Under the pieces are notes generated by a model, which saw nothing but the letters and a program-made list of their open reading frames with translations, had not been told where the DNA came from and did not search any database. This document shows positions 44,318 through 53,808 of a stretch of DNA of 64,000 bases, in pieces; position 1 is the stretch's first letter, and the number at the start of each line of letters is the position of its first letter. Both the position numbers and the translations under genes were made by a program. Source of the DNA: Macrothele yani (taxonomy: Eukaryota > Arthropoda > Arachnida > Araneae > Macrothelidae); assembly GCA_039090855.1 (NCBI GenBank), contig CM077028.1, positions 64,547,054 to 64,611,053 on the forward strand, read 5' to 3'.

Positions 44318-44530
44318 CGCCCTGGTGAATGAGTGGTTACAGGCGGAGGCTTCTACGTAGTCGTCCGAGTTGGGTCTGAGTTCGAGTTCCTGATGAGGCA
44401 GGCAGCTGTAATGTGCTTTCTTACAACGTTTTTTTTTCCTATTTCTCCTTGAGTCAGTAACCCCAAATTTGGGGTAGGCGACTGCTTACAGCACTTAGAA
44501 TTGATCATGATAGTGATTAAACCCCGAAAC
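44318..44530 (+). mobile_element. Very old copy of the main SINE
   Basis: CCGCCCTGGTGAATGAGTGG, a degraded B box (GAGTTCGAGTTCC), GATGAGGCA and CAGTAACCCCAAATTTGGGG follow the SINE order with heavy divergence. Confidence 0.65.
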
Positions 44531-44939
44531 AAAAAACAAAAAAAAAACCAAAAAAGATAAACACAACTGTATTTATTTTCGTATGAGTACTCAAGGTACC
44601 GGAGAGTTTTCTGTTTGCGTAACACAAGGGAAACGTCGGAGGAAAAGAACTTTGATAAAAATCAGAGAGGAAATAATGAAAATATTTACAAATTTTTACT
44701 ATAAAGATGCAGCTTATACAGGGGAAGATTATCCCACGCCCTTCTGTATATTTTGTCTCTTTCTTCTTACTTTCCTATAAATGTTTTCAGTTCAGTTGTT
44801 TTAAACACATAACTGAATCACAACACTTTTTTTAAAATGAAATACACATAATGTAATTATAACAAGCGGGGAAAAAAACTTTTATTTTAAATTAGGGAAA
44901 AAAATCCCCACACTGAGCAATTGCTAGAATCCCAACTAT

Positions 44940-45085
44940 AATTAGATGGACCATGGGTGTTTGGGTAATCGGTAAAAAAGTCCGAGGAAAAAAAGTCCGA
45001 GACATGTTGATAAACGCGGAAAAAAAGTCCGAGGAAATAAAGTCCAAGGAAAAAAAAGCCCAGGAAAAAAAAGTCAGAGATGGGC
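44940..45085. repeat. Short A-rich tandem repeat (AGTCCGAGGAAAAAA)
   Basis: AAAAAGTCCGAGGAAAAA recurs five to six times with variants (GTCCAAGG, GCCCAGG). The reading frame across it on the minus strand is a consequence of the repeat. Confidence 0.85.
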
Positions 45086-45215
45086 GTTTTGATTGTCATC
45101 ATGGGCATACTAATAAGTCAATTTGACATACTGTTTGAATGTTGGGGGTGGGGGTGGGGGGACATACTTTCATTATTTACCTAGTGTGGTGGGGTTGTCG
45201 GAAAACCGCCACACA

Positions 45216-45301
45216 GTAAAACTGCCACACGTTTTTCATTAAGGGGCCGGGCACAAAGTGCTCTTCCCCCGAGGAACACTTTGCATGTGTGGCAGTTTTC
45301 C
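45216..45301. repeat. Nested inverted repeats
   Basis: The outer arms GTAAAACTGCCACACG (45216) and CATGTGTGGCAGTTTTC (45284) pair. The inner arms GCACAAAGTGCTC (45251) and GAGGAACACTTTGC (45271) pair around a CCCCC loop. The result is a branched or long hairpin. Confidence 0.75.
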
Positions 45302-45539
45302 AAGTTTCCTAATTTGTTTTAGTTTTCCAAGGCGCCTAACGACGAGAAGGAGCTCCTTTGTTTGTCTGAATTTTCATGCCGGTTCATGCCAGTTTAGGGT
45401 GACTGGCCACAAGAGTTCAACAGGAGGGAGGGGGGTATAAAGATCGCCGTACATATCTTAAAACTACAGTGTTCGACGAAACAACACAATTACACATGAC
45501 TCATTCTATGTTCAGAAAAGGACGATAAGGTGGGATTTT

Positions 45540-46345
45540 TAATAACGCTGCACATGGTGCTTAGGCACTAAATATTTACATAACATGTCAAGTTTCTAAT
45601 ACTTTTCTTTTACTTAATTAATTCATAGGGCCCATACCTTGGCCTTTTTAACAGCTTTTAATCCGCCGACTTCATATTCATAACGTTTACGTATATCAAA
45701 TAAAATCAATAGCATTGCGCTTTTGCTTAGGCACTAAATATTAATTTATAGGCCTTAGGCCCAGGCCTTTTTATCAGTTTTTATTCTATGAATGTAATAT
45801 TGACAGCATTTACATGTCAAATCAAGTTAATAATAATGCGCCTTTACTTAGGCAGCCTAGGCCCTTTTACTAGTTTTTTATTTAACCAATGCCATATTCA
45901 CAACGTTTACACAGCAAATCAAGTTCATAATATTGGGCGTTTACCTAGGCACAAAATATAAATTTATAGGCCCTAGGCCTAGGCCTTTTTAGTGATTTTT
46001 ATTCTACGGATGACATATTCATAACGTTTACATATCAACTCAAGTTAATAATATTCCGCTTTTACTTAAGCACTAAATATTGTTTCATTGGCCCTTGGCT
46101 TAGGTCTTTTTTAACAATTTTTATTCTAACGATGTCATATTCATAACGTTTATATATGAACTGAAGTTAACCATATTGCACTTTTACTTAGGCACTAGTT
46201 AATAATTTATTGGCCCTATGCCTAGTAATTAATATTGAATGCCTAAGTAAAAGCGAATGTTATTAACCTGACTTGGTACATAAACTTTATGAATATGACA
46301 TCGGTAGAATAAAAAGTATTAAAGAGGCCAAGGCCTAGGGCTGAT
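45540..46345. repeat. ~120-bp tandem array with one inverted unit
   Basis: Units contain TTTACTTAGGCACTAAATAT, TTATAGGCCCTAGGCCTAGG, CCTTTTTATCAGTTTTTATT and ATATTCATAACGTTTACATA. Starts are near 45558, 45729, 45850, 45952, 46072 and 46192. The last unit (about 46232-46340, CCTAAGTAAAAGCG to GGCCAAGGCCTAGGG) is in opposite orientation, making a local palindrome. It lies just upstream of the hAT-like transposase relic. Confidence 0.88.
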
Positions 46346-47467
46346 GAATTATGTGTAAAACTAAAGGACTTTTTCATGAATAATAATTCTACATTTTCGA
46401 ATAAAATGAGGGATGGTAGTTTATTAATACAGTGATAATGTGTTCAAAATGTTTCAATGGATAATAAGGAATCATCCATTGATATGTCAACTTCTGCTAA
46501 AACATCTTACGCAAGTGTTGGGGAAAACAGTGTTGTTTCAAAACCTGAAATATTCAAACAACCCAAAAAGGAGGACATAGAATTCTTTTTTCGAAGTCAC
46601 CCGATATAACCTACAAATGACGCAAAATTTCCATTCATTTAAAAAAAAATGTTTTATCGTGAAAATGGTTCAAACCGCAGTTGGCTGAGCTATGATGAAA
46701 TTTCGAGTTCCTTCTATTGCACTGTGAGTCTTGCATTTGTGAAAAATTCGGAAAAAAGAATGCTTTTACAGAAAACATGAATGGCTGGAAACATGTTCAC
46801 CAAAGAATTTCTAAGCATGAAAATAGCAAAATGCACAATACAAGCACAGAGAATTTTTTCATGGCAAAAAAGCAAGGGGATATTGAATGCTTGCTTGTCT
46901 CAAAATACGCACATTTAAAAAAAGAACAAGTAAGAAAGAACCTTGAAAGGGAAATCGAAGTTGCGAAGGTTTTAGGAAAGCGCGGAATGAGTTTTAGAGG
47001 CAAAACATTTGAAGCTGCATATACATTAGAGGATCGAATGCTAGATCATGGTAATTTTTTGGAGTTAATATTATTGCTCAGCAAGTATGACGTTATACTG
47101 AAAGAACATTTAGATAACGGCATAAGAAAAAGCAAGGTCTCTTTTCCTGTCGAAAACTACTGTTGATTTGATAGTACAAACCACATCTTCACTGATTAAA
47201 AACTCGATACGCGATGAAATTGTGGAAGCGAGAATGTATTCTATACAAATAGATACAACTCAAGACATATCGGTTAGAGACCAGTGCTCCATAATTGTCA
47301 GATATGTGAAAAATGAACGCATTTGCCAAAGGCCTGGTAAAAGCAACTGACTGTACAGATGAAGGACTGTTTGATATTTTGAAAGGAGTTTCGCTCTCCA
47401 ATAATTTAAAACTAGAAGACTGCGTAGCAAATGCTACAGATGGGGCGCCTAATATGCAGGGCCAATA

Positions 47468-48412
47468 CGAGGTCCGATCAAAAAGTTCCGAGACTAGGCC
47501 GATATACAACAAAGTATTTACGTTAATTAAGTCTGGCTATGATCTTCTTCAAAATTCTCTCCTTGGGCAGCGATACACTGCTGCCAGCGTTTTCGCCACT
47601 GTTGGAACGCTCTCTGGAAGTTCTGTTCGCGAATCGTGTCAAGCACCGTCTGCGATTTGCACTGGATCTCGTCCACGGTTTCAAAACGGCAAACCTTGAG
47701 CTTCAGCTACATCTTCGGGGATAGAAAGAAGTCGCAGGGGGCCAAATCCGGCGAGTAATACGAGTGAGGAAGGGTAGTCATGCTGTTGCGGCTGCAAAAC
47801 TGGCGTGTTACTAACACTCTGTGAGCTGCTGCATTGTCGTGATGGAGCAAGAAATCGCTCCTGCGAAACATTTAAGGTCGTTTACGGCGAACGTCCTCCC
47901 TAAGATGCCGCAGAACATCGCAGTAAAAAAGGGCACTGACGGTTTTACCCTGGGGGACGAATTCACGATGCACAACCCTGCGAATGTCGAAGAACACAAT
48001 GAACATGCTTTTGGTTGCGCACCGGACCTTCTTCGGTCGTGGAGATGCCGGGCTCTTCCACTGTGGCGACTGTTGTTTGGTCTCCGGGACGTAACCGTAA
48101 ACCCAAGTCTCGTCCCCAGTGATGAGCCGTGAGAGGAACATTTCATGCGTCTCCGTCCCCGATTTGCCGAGTTACACGCGAAATTTAATGTTCGCTCGCA
48201 GCTCTAGTTCGCAGTTCATAATGAAATCCCAGCTGTGTTCTGCACGTGGTCACCAAATATCGTGTAGCACAGCTCCCAATGTTCACAGAACGACGCCACT
48301 CTGCACAATGATTCATGAAGGTCACTGCCTTCGACCGCTGCTCGCACATCCTCATACTACCATATATTGGCGTGCTATCTACCTAGTCTCGGAACTTTTT
48401 GATTGCACTACT
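47468..48412 (-). mobile_element. mariner element with internal deletion
   Basis: Terminal repeats ATCAAAAAGTTCCGAGACTA occur at both ends, in inverted orientation, and the element is flanked by TA (47466-47467 and 48413-48414). The remaining transposase encodes ITGDETWVYGYVPETKQQSP, FFDIRRVVHREFVPQGK and LREDVRRKRP, close to the copy at 27560-28690. At about 48134 sequence jumps from the segment before GDET to the N-terminal region (CATTTCATGCGTCTCCG), so ~360-400 bp are missing compared with the other copy. Excision would restore codon Tyr of the hAT frame (GQYNGF). Confidence 0.92.
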
Positions 48413-48802
48413 TATAATGGGTTCTCGGCATGTTAGCCAAAGCTTCACCGAATCACACACATGTATGGTGTTACAGTCATATTTTAAACCCAGTTTTGTC
48501 TGATGCTACCAAGTCTTCAATATCAGAAGCATCACTTTTTGATTTGCTGAATTCAGTTGCTGTTTCTTTTCAAAGAATCTTACCAAAATATGAACATTTG
48601 GGCTGAAACCACTACTAACAAAATCGGAAAATTGCAAACTATTGCAGAAACTCGCTGGTGGGCTAAAGAAGTTGCGCTAAGCAAAATTTTTGGTTCATTT
48701 CATGTTCCAAAAACATCTTTTATGTTGATGTAATCCTAGCTCTTCATAAAGTTGTGAAATGTGATAAAACTGATCCGGGAATTCGAGTTAAGGCACATAG
48801 TC

Positions 48803-48982
48803 CATAACGAAGTAAATTTCTCCGTCATTTCTATCCGCGCCAGGATTCGAACCCGGGTCCCCTCATTCCGGAATAAGTTGCTCTACCAATTGAGCTACGC
48901 GGACGTTTTATTCTGATTCCTATCTGCCTTTATGTCGTGTGCGTCCTTCGGGCAGGTACGTCACATCTCCTGATACGTTACA
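48803..48982 (-). repeat. 3' LTR of the TRIM-like element
   Basis: 180 bp, identical to 49125-49304 except TGATACG versus TGGTACG near the start and the outermost base. On the minus strand it opens with an imperfect 11-bp direct repeat (TGTAACGTACC, TGTGACGTACC in the sister LTR). Confidence 0.92.
48833..48904 (-). tRNA. tRNA-like sequence in the 3' LTR (pseudo-tRNA, CCG at anticodon position)
   Basis: 72 nt. The acceptor GTCCGCG pairs with CGCGGAT, the D arm GCTC pairs with GAGC, and the T arm CCGGG-TTCGAAT-CCTGG is good. A box TAGCTCAATTGG and B box GGTTCGAATCC are perfect. The anticodon arm is abnormal: in standard numbering 27-31 and 39-43 do not pair, although CTTAT-TCCGGA-ATGAG forms a 5-bp stem with a 6-nt loop. 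No intron, no 3' T run. Probably a promoter/structure module rather than a decoding tRNA. Confidence 0.6.
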
Positions 48983-49001
48983 TCATCTGCCCCTTATTAT
49001 T
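48983..49001 (-). other. Polypurine-like tract of the TRIM-like element
   Basis: On the minus strand AATAATAAGGGGCAGATGA sits immediately 5' of the 3' LTR start (TGTAACG), preceded by an A run. This is the expected position for plus-strand DNA priming. It is not a pure purine run. Confidence 0.6.
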
Positions 49002-49111
49002 ATTTTTTTTTCGAAGTGCTGGAGAAAGGGATTCTCTTATTTTTCCTATCTCGCGGTGTGGAAATAACATCACACCAATGCGAGATTTTGAACGGTCGGG
49101 TCATCCGGATA

Positions 49112-49123
49112 GTTCGGGCGCCA
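49112..49123 (-). other. Primer-binding site of the TRIM-like element
   Basis: TGGCGCCCGAAC on the minus strand, one base after the 5' LTR. These twelve bases are the well-known PBS for the 3' end of lysine tRNA(UUU). The match stops after 12 nt, so the primer identity is an inference. Confidence 0.75.
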
Positions 49124-49124
49124 T

Positions 49125-49304
49125 TATAACGAAGTAAATTTCTCCGTCATTTCTATCCGCGCCAGGATTCGAACCCGGGTCCCCTCATTCCGGAATAAGT
49201 TGCTCTACCAATTGAGCTACGCGGACGTTTTATTCTGATTCCTATCTGCCTTTATGTCGTGTGCGTCCTTCGGGCAGGTACGTCACATCTCCTGGTACGT
49301 TACA
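49125..49304 (-). repeat. 5' LTR of the TRIM-like element
   Basis: 180 bp. On the minus strand it starts at 49304 with TGTAACGTACC and ends at 49125 with CTTCGTTATA, followed by one spacer base and the PBS. Confidence 0.92.
49155..49226 (-). tRNA. tRNA-like sequence in the 5' LTR (pseudo-tRNA)
   Basis: Identical to the copy at 48833-48904: intact acceptor, D and T arms, perfect A and B boxes, non-canonical anticodon arm. From here no TTTT occurs on the minus strand until beyond the 3' LTR, so Pol III transcription could cross PBS, internal region, polypurine tract and the whole 3' LTR. Confidence 0.6.
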
Positions 49305-50169
49305 AGTCTTATAGATGGGCTATTAAAATATAACACAATTTTGACGTCATATACTGTATATCTATGAATTTTCCATAGTACTAGCCCTTTGTCAAAATAT
49401 TTACAGTCTAGTGGGTAGATCTCTTGAAATGTCATCAACTGGTAATGTCAGCGCAAAAGCAGCTGGAAGCAATTCAAAGAGACATGAATTCAGTTGTTAA
49501 TGCGGCACCAGATTTTGTCGAATGGGTGGCAAATGATATTCAAGAAAGATGTTCAGATTCCGATACCACAATACAAGAACAGTTTCCAAAGAAATGCATG
49601 AGAAGGGCGATGATATCACTAACTCAGATGCTATAAAAAAATATACTTTCGATGAACACAATAAAATCTTGAATTGAATATCGTTGTGGAAGGTATGAGA
49701 GCGCGCTTCGTGAAAAACGGGGAATTGTATACGGATCTTTCACTTCTTTCGCCGATAAATTTTGATGTAGTTAAAAGGGAATTCCCTAAGATGCCTTTTA
49801 AAATTTGAGCGAAAGACTTTTAAAGCACAATAGCCAGACAACAAAAGAAACTCTTCAAAATGAGCTGGTGCACTTTGCTACAAATTGTGAGTATCTTCAA
49901 AAATTGATTGAAGAACAACAAATGTTTATCCAACATGAAATACTGGAACAGGATGGATTTGGAGAAAGTCAACAAAAGGTAACGCCATTCAAAACATGTA
50001 AAAACTGTTGTATTTGCTGCTACCATGTTCTGGTGAAGTACAATTTGTTCAGCGCAGCTTACAGTGCCTTAAAAACTGCGTATAAATACCTTCTAACGTT
50101 GCCAATAACTCAAGTTGCCTGCGAAAGATAATTTTCCACTCTGAAATTTGTAAAAACACCTTAAAGGAG

Positions 50170-53100
50170 TACATCGACGGACGCTCATCTAGAAGTATTA
50201 CTCCTGATGGTTGTTGAAAAGTGTACCACATAACATAGATTGTGACAGTGTTATCAATGAACGGCGCTTTGTTGCTTAAAGAACTTTTCTTTAAACTGTA
50301 AAAGGTGGCACTAAAAAGATCAGACAGGCGAGTGAGATGCCACAGTTTATTTCTTCTTTCTTAGAATTTTTCCACTCTATGAATATTTTATCTTTATATC
50401 TAAAACAGAAATTCATGTAGGAAAGTGAAATATAAAATACTCGGTCGAATAATATTTCAGTGAATGTTGGCAAACACCAAAAAATCAATTAAGTTAAAAA
50501 AGTATAGCATTGGGAAAATTACAAATTGTTCATAGAGATTTTAGTGTATATTCGTGCATTATTTTTTTCTGTCTCGGGATGTATCTTAATGGATTTTCTG
50601 CTCTATTTCCATTTTCGTTCTACCTTCTCTAGTTAAAGCACATAAAGCAAAATCTACCTTTTTTTACAGTGAATGTGATTCAAATGTACTGTATGCTCAC
50701 AGCATTGGGGTGGGGGCTGAACAGGGCTAAATATTTTTCACTACTTTAGTTAAAGTAGTAAAAATACTCACCCATGTTTGATCAAGTTGAAGAACAATGC
50801 TAGATAATGGTCATAAAGGGATGTACTATCCACTATATGACAACATAGAATTCAGAGTCAAAGCTAATAATATCAAGAACGTATTTTAAAATAACTGTAT
50901 GATTATTTGCGGGGTGTTCATATACGATCCCTTTCCTCCAAAATGTTCTACCTACGCAGCCTACGCTCCTTGTGATAACTGACAAACTCTGCAGATGAAG
51001 GCATTTACGGAGATATCATTTCAATATGAAGTTGCAAAATGTTTTGTCTACGTCATTTAGTAAGGTGTCTTTACAATACATAACCGCAGCGTAAAATCAC
51101 GTTTTGTAATTGAAACACATAGGAATATATGATCACTAAATGAAGAATCTGTTCGCCACGATATTTAAAAATCTTGAAATTTCTTACTGTGATTGTCCAC
51201 AATGGAAAAATTACAAAACTTGCAGTAGAAATAGAAAATTTTACAGTGTAAAAGTTCTGTATTTTTTTCCATTTATTTAAATTTAAAAATCATGTCTTAT
51301 GCGAAAGGATTTTCTGGTACAACTGCAACATACTTTTGGTAGTAGCAGTTCTCTCTCTCGCAAATATTTGCTGAAATTTCAGCCCACTTTGTTGAAAATT
51401 TAAAAACTGGAAGCTCAAAGATATGAAAATCAATATTATTTTACCATCTATCAAACATGAAAAGGCTGTATAAGCAATTTTGTTTAAACATTTTTTCAAT
51501 GTTCTTACTTCAGCGTTTTTAAGAGAAAAATTTAAACAAATATAAATATTAGGGGGAGGGGGTCCAAAAGAAGAAGCTTCTGCAGCGCAATTACATACAT
51601 GCCTAACTAAACTAGTGATTTAAACCAGATTATTCGCTTTTTCCACGTCGACTAAGTGAGTTTGCCACGATATTTAAATATCCTGAAATTACTAACTGTG
51701 ATTGTCCACAACAGAAAAATTGCAGTACAATTTTTCTGCAGTAAAATCTTGGTATGGACCGATTTAAATTTTTCTGCAAAACTCACTTCAATTTAAGAAT
51801 GAACGGGTGTACTTTTTTACCCCCCTAGTGCTATACTTGCCACTGTTTCTAGAGCAACTGTACTTTTTGTTTCGTTTCTTAAATGAAAAAAGTGATTTTC
51901 AATTGTGATACAATAGTACCGCAGAACTACAACTGAACGGGCCCATTTGCAAAAATTTTCCCGTGCCTTTTTGCGACCGCCAATTCACCCCTGAGCTTAT
52001 ATAAAACGTAAAACCCAAGTACAACATATTAAAACAGATTCGGTGAACTGCTGATCTAATCGTTTAAACGCATTAAAAAAGTTGTGAACTACGATCTGTT
52101 TTCACCGGTGCTCTTCGAATTTTAGAATTTAACAATGTACTATGGAATGCAAAGACACAGCAGTGTCAAGAAACATGACCAAAACTGTTGTCCATTTGGG
52201 GGGGGGGGTCCAGAACTCTGGTGTATTTGATATATCATTGGCGTCAGATTCTACAAGAATATTCAATTGTTGCTCCAATGGTTAATTAGTTAAAGCTAAA
52301 TCAGATCAGTCGACAACCTGAAACGTGAAAATCAAGTTATTTCGTGAAGAGGAAATCATAAAATAAGACGTATTTCTCGGAAAATTTCAAATCTCTCGAC
52401 CGAGTGGTAAACGTAGGGATTGCCCAACAACAACAACAAACAATATGAGTAAGATCAGATGAATGTCGTAGCTTATAAAATGTGTCTAGCATTTTGAGCA
52501 TAAAGTATTGCATTTTGAAGGCCATCAATCACGCTTCTTTTCTTCCTACGATTGATATTTGTTTACGTTTAAGTTTTAATTTCACCGTGAGCTTGCTACT
52601 ATGATAGAAACGACAAGACGGGGAAAAAATTTGATTGAAAAAAGGGTTTAAAGCGTATCTGGTTTAAAACAGAGTCTTCACACTCTTGAAGTCAACACGT
52701 ATTTTAACGAATTTCTTTTACACCGATGGCAACAGGAAATCACCCATGAATTGCTAAAGGAAACGGAACAATTTAAACTTCAAACAACTCCATTTATCTA
52801 CTTCAGGCGAAGAGACGCTGCCGTTCTCTGTCTTTTCTGGAAGTTGCTCGGGTTACAAGAGGAGCGTTTAGTGTAAGAAATAAATCAGTTCCACACGTCT
52901 AATTTAATCTCCGTCAGGCAACATTTATTGAAATGTTCGTTCGTTGATTTATGCGCATGCCCTTTTATTCAAATAATAAAGGAGCAACTCTAGAGCTCTT
53001 ATTCCATTGATAATGTTACGTAAGAATAAAGCTGCATGTGCATCGATTCATGAAAATGTCTATGTGATGTGGTTTCTCGTGACGAGAAGATTAGAAAATT

Positions 53101-53478
53101 CATATTTACTCATATTACGCTGCTGAACATTTTATCAAGGCAGCAAACAAATAATTGGCGAAGCGAAATTGATGCATGATTTTGGTGCGAAAAAGCTCTG
53201 CGGGATCGAGGCAGGAATATTTACAAAGAGATGTGTATCAATAGTAGAGACTTAAGAGGTTTCTATACCTCTGCTTTATATGGCTATCCGTTAATCTCTC
53301 CACTAGCACGAAGATAATATTAATCTAAGCGTAGACGCTGTGTAATGTGTTTAGTGCTATTAGATGAAGACATCTTTTAATCGCTTATATTACGCCAAAA
53401 AACCCATAGTAGGACCAAAAAGTATCTAGATTCGATTTATTAAAAATAAGTCATCTTCTAAAATAGTGAACAGTTACT
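50170..53478. other. Unassigned AT-rich spacer
   Basis: Over 3 kb without a recognisable gene. A ~75-bp segment (GCCACGATATTTAAA, CTGTGATTGTCCACAA, GAAAAATT) occurs near 51153-51230 and again near 51663-51725. G run at 52199-52208. Frames up to 69 codons show no motif. Confidence 0.35.
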
Positions 53479-53479
53479 T

Positions 53480-53808
53480 CATCGCATTCTGTTGTATCTT
53501 CTCAATATCTTGAAACCCTTTTCCTTCGAAGTGGTATCTGATTTTTGGGAAGAGAAAATGTCGCAGGGAGCGAGATCTGGGAAATAGGGTGGCTGTCGGC
53601 CCTGTGCAATGCGGCGCTTAGCAAGGAACTGGTGCACAAGTTGTGATCATGGGAAGGTGCGTTGTCATGACGAAGTTGCTACTCGCCCCTCTCATGCAAT
53701 GCGTCCTTCAAACGCCGCAAAACTGGACAGTAGTATTCTTTTGTAGATTGTTTGACCTGTTGGACCGTATTCAGGATGCACAATTCGCTCATGATTGAAA
53801 AAAAGAAG
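53480..53808 (-). pseudogene. mariner transposase, C-terminal half (split element)
   Basis: Minus strand: NHERIVHPEYGPTGQTIYK, then shifted frames with RLKDALHERGE, RHDNAPSH (second catalytic Asp), RQPPYFPDLAPCDIF (third Asp) and a lysine-rich end. It continues the fragment at 55818-56437; the two halves are separated by HINE-like copy 4. Confidence 0.85.

Larger units (their letters stand above)
48803..49304 (-). mobile_element. TRIM-like LTR mini-retrotransposon with tRNA-like LTRs
   Basis: A 502-bp element: LTR (180 bp), internal 142 bp, LTR (180 bp). The LTRs differ at two positions. On the minus strand the LTR starts TGTAACGTACCAGG and ends CTTCGTTATA, giving a short TGTAACG/CGTTATA terminal inversion. 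A primer-binding site, TGGCGCCCGAAC, lies one base inside the 5' LTR. A purine-rich tract (AATAATAAGGGGCAGATGA) abuts the 3' LTR. The 4-bp duplication AGTC flanks it (48799-48802, 49305-49308). No open frame, so gag, pol and integrase must come from elsewhere. Each LTR carries a tRNA-like gene with AATAAA a few bases upstream of it. Confidence 0.88.
46459..50165 (+). pseudogene. hAT/ZMYM1-like transposase relic, split by a mariner and a TRIM
   Basis: The host of the two insertions. Pieces in order: an acidic N-terminus from 46459 (MDNKESSIDMSTSAKTSY); 46717-47166, a TTF-type zinc finger region (HCESCICEKFGKKNAF, HQRISKHENSKMH) and the domain common to ZMYM1-like hAT proteins (SFRGKTFEAAYTLEDRMLDH, GNFLELILLLSKYD); 47168-47350, MYSIQIDTTQDISVRDQCSI with the first catalytic region; 47313-47467, NATDGAPNMQGQY. 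After the mariner, 48413-48802 continues (NGFSAC, then frameshifts). After the TRIM, 49305-49660 and 49805-50160 hold the C-terminus with LPITQVACER, a stop, then FSTLKFVKT, the hAT dimerisation signature. Multiple stops and frameshifts show it is an old pseudogene. Confidence 0.85.

Noticed and set aside
48833..48904. Functional host tRNA gene (Arg CCG)
   Set aside because: The anticodon arm does not form a normal 5-bp stem with a 7-nt loop, there is no 3' T run, and an identical copy lies in the other LTR of the same element.
48803..49304. Tandem dimer of a SINE rather than a TRIM
   Set aside because: There is no poly(A) or simple tail, whereas a PBS next to one repeat, a polypurine-like tract next to the other and a 4-bp duplication are present. 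Still worth testing against genomic copies.
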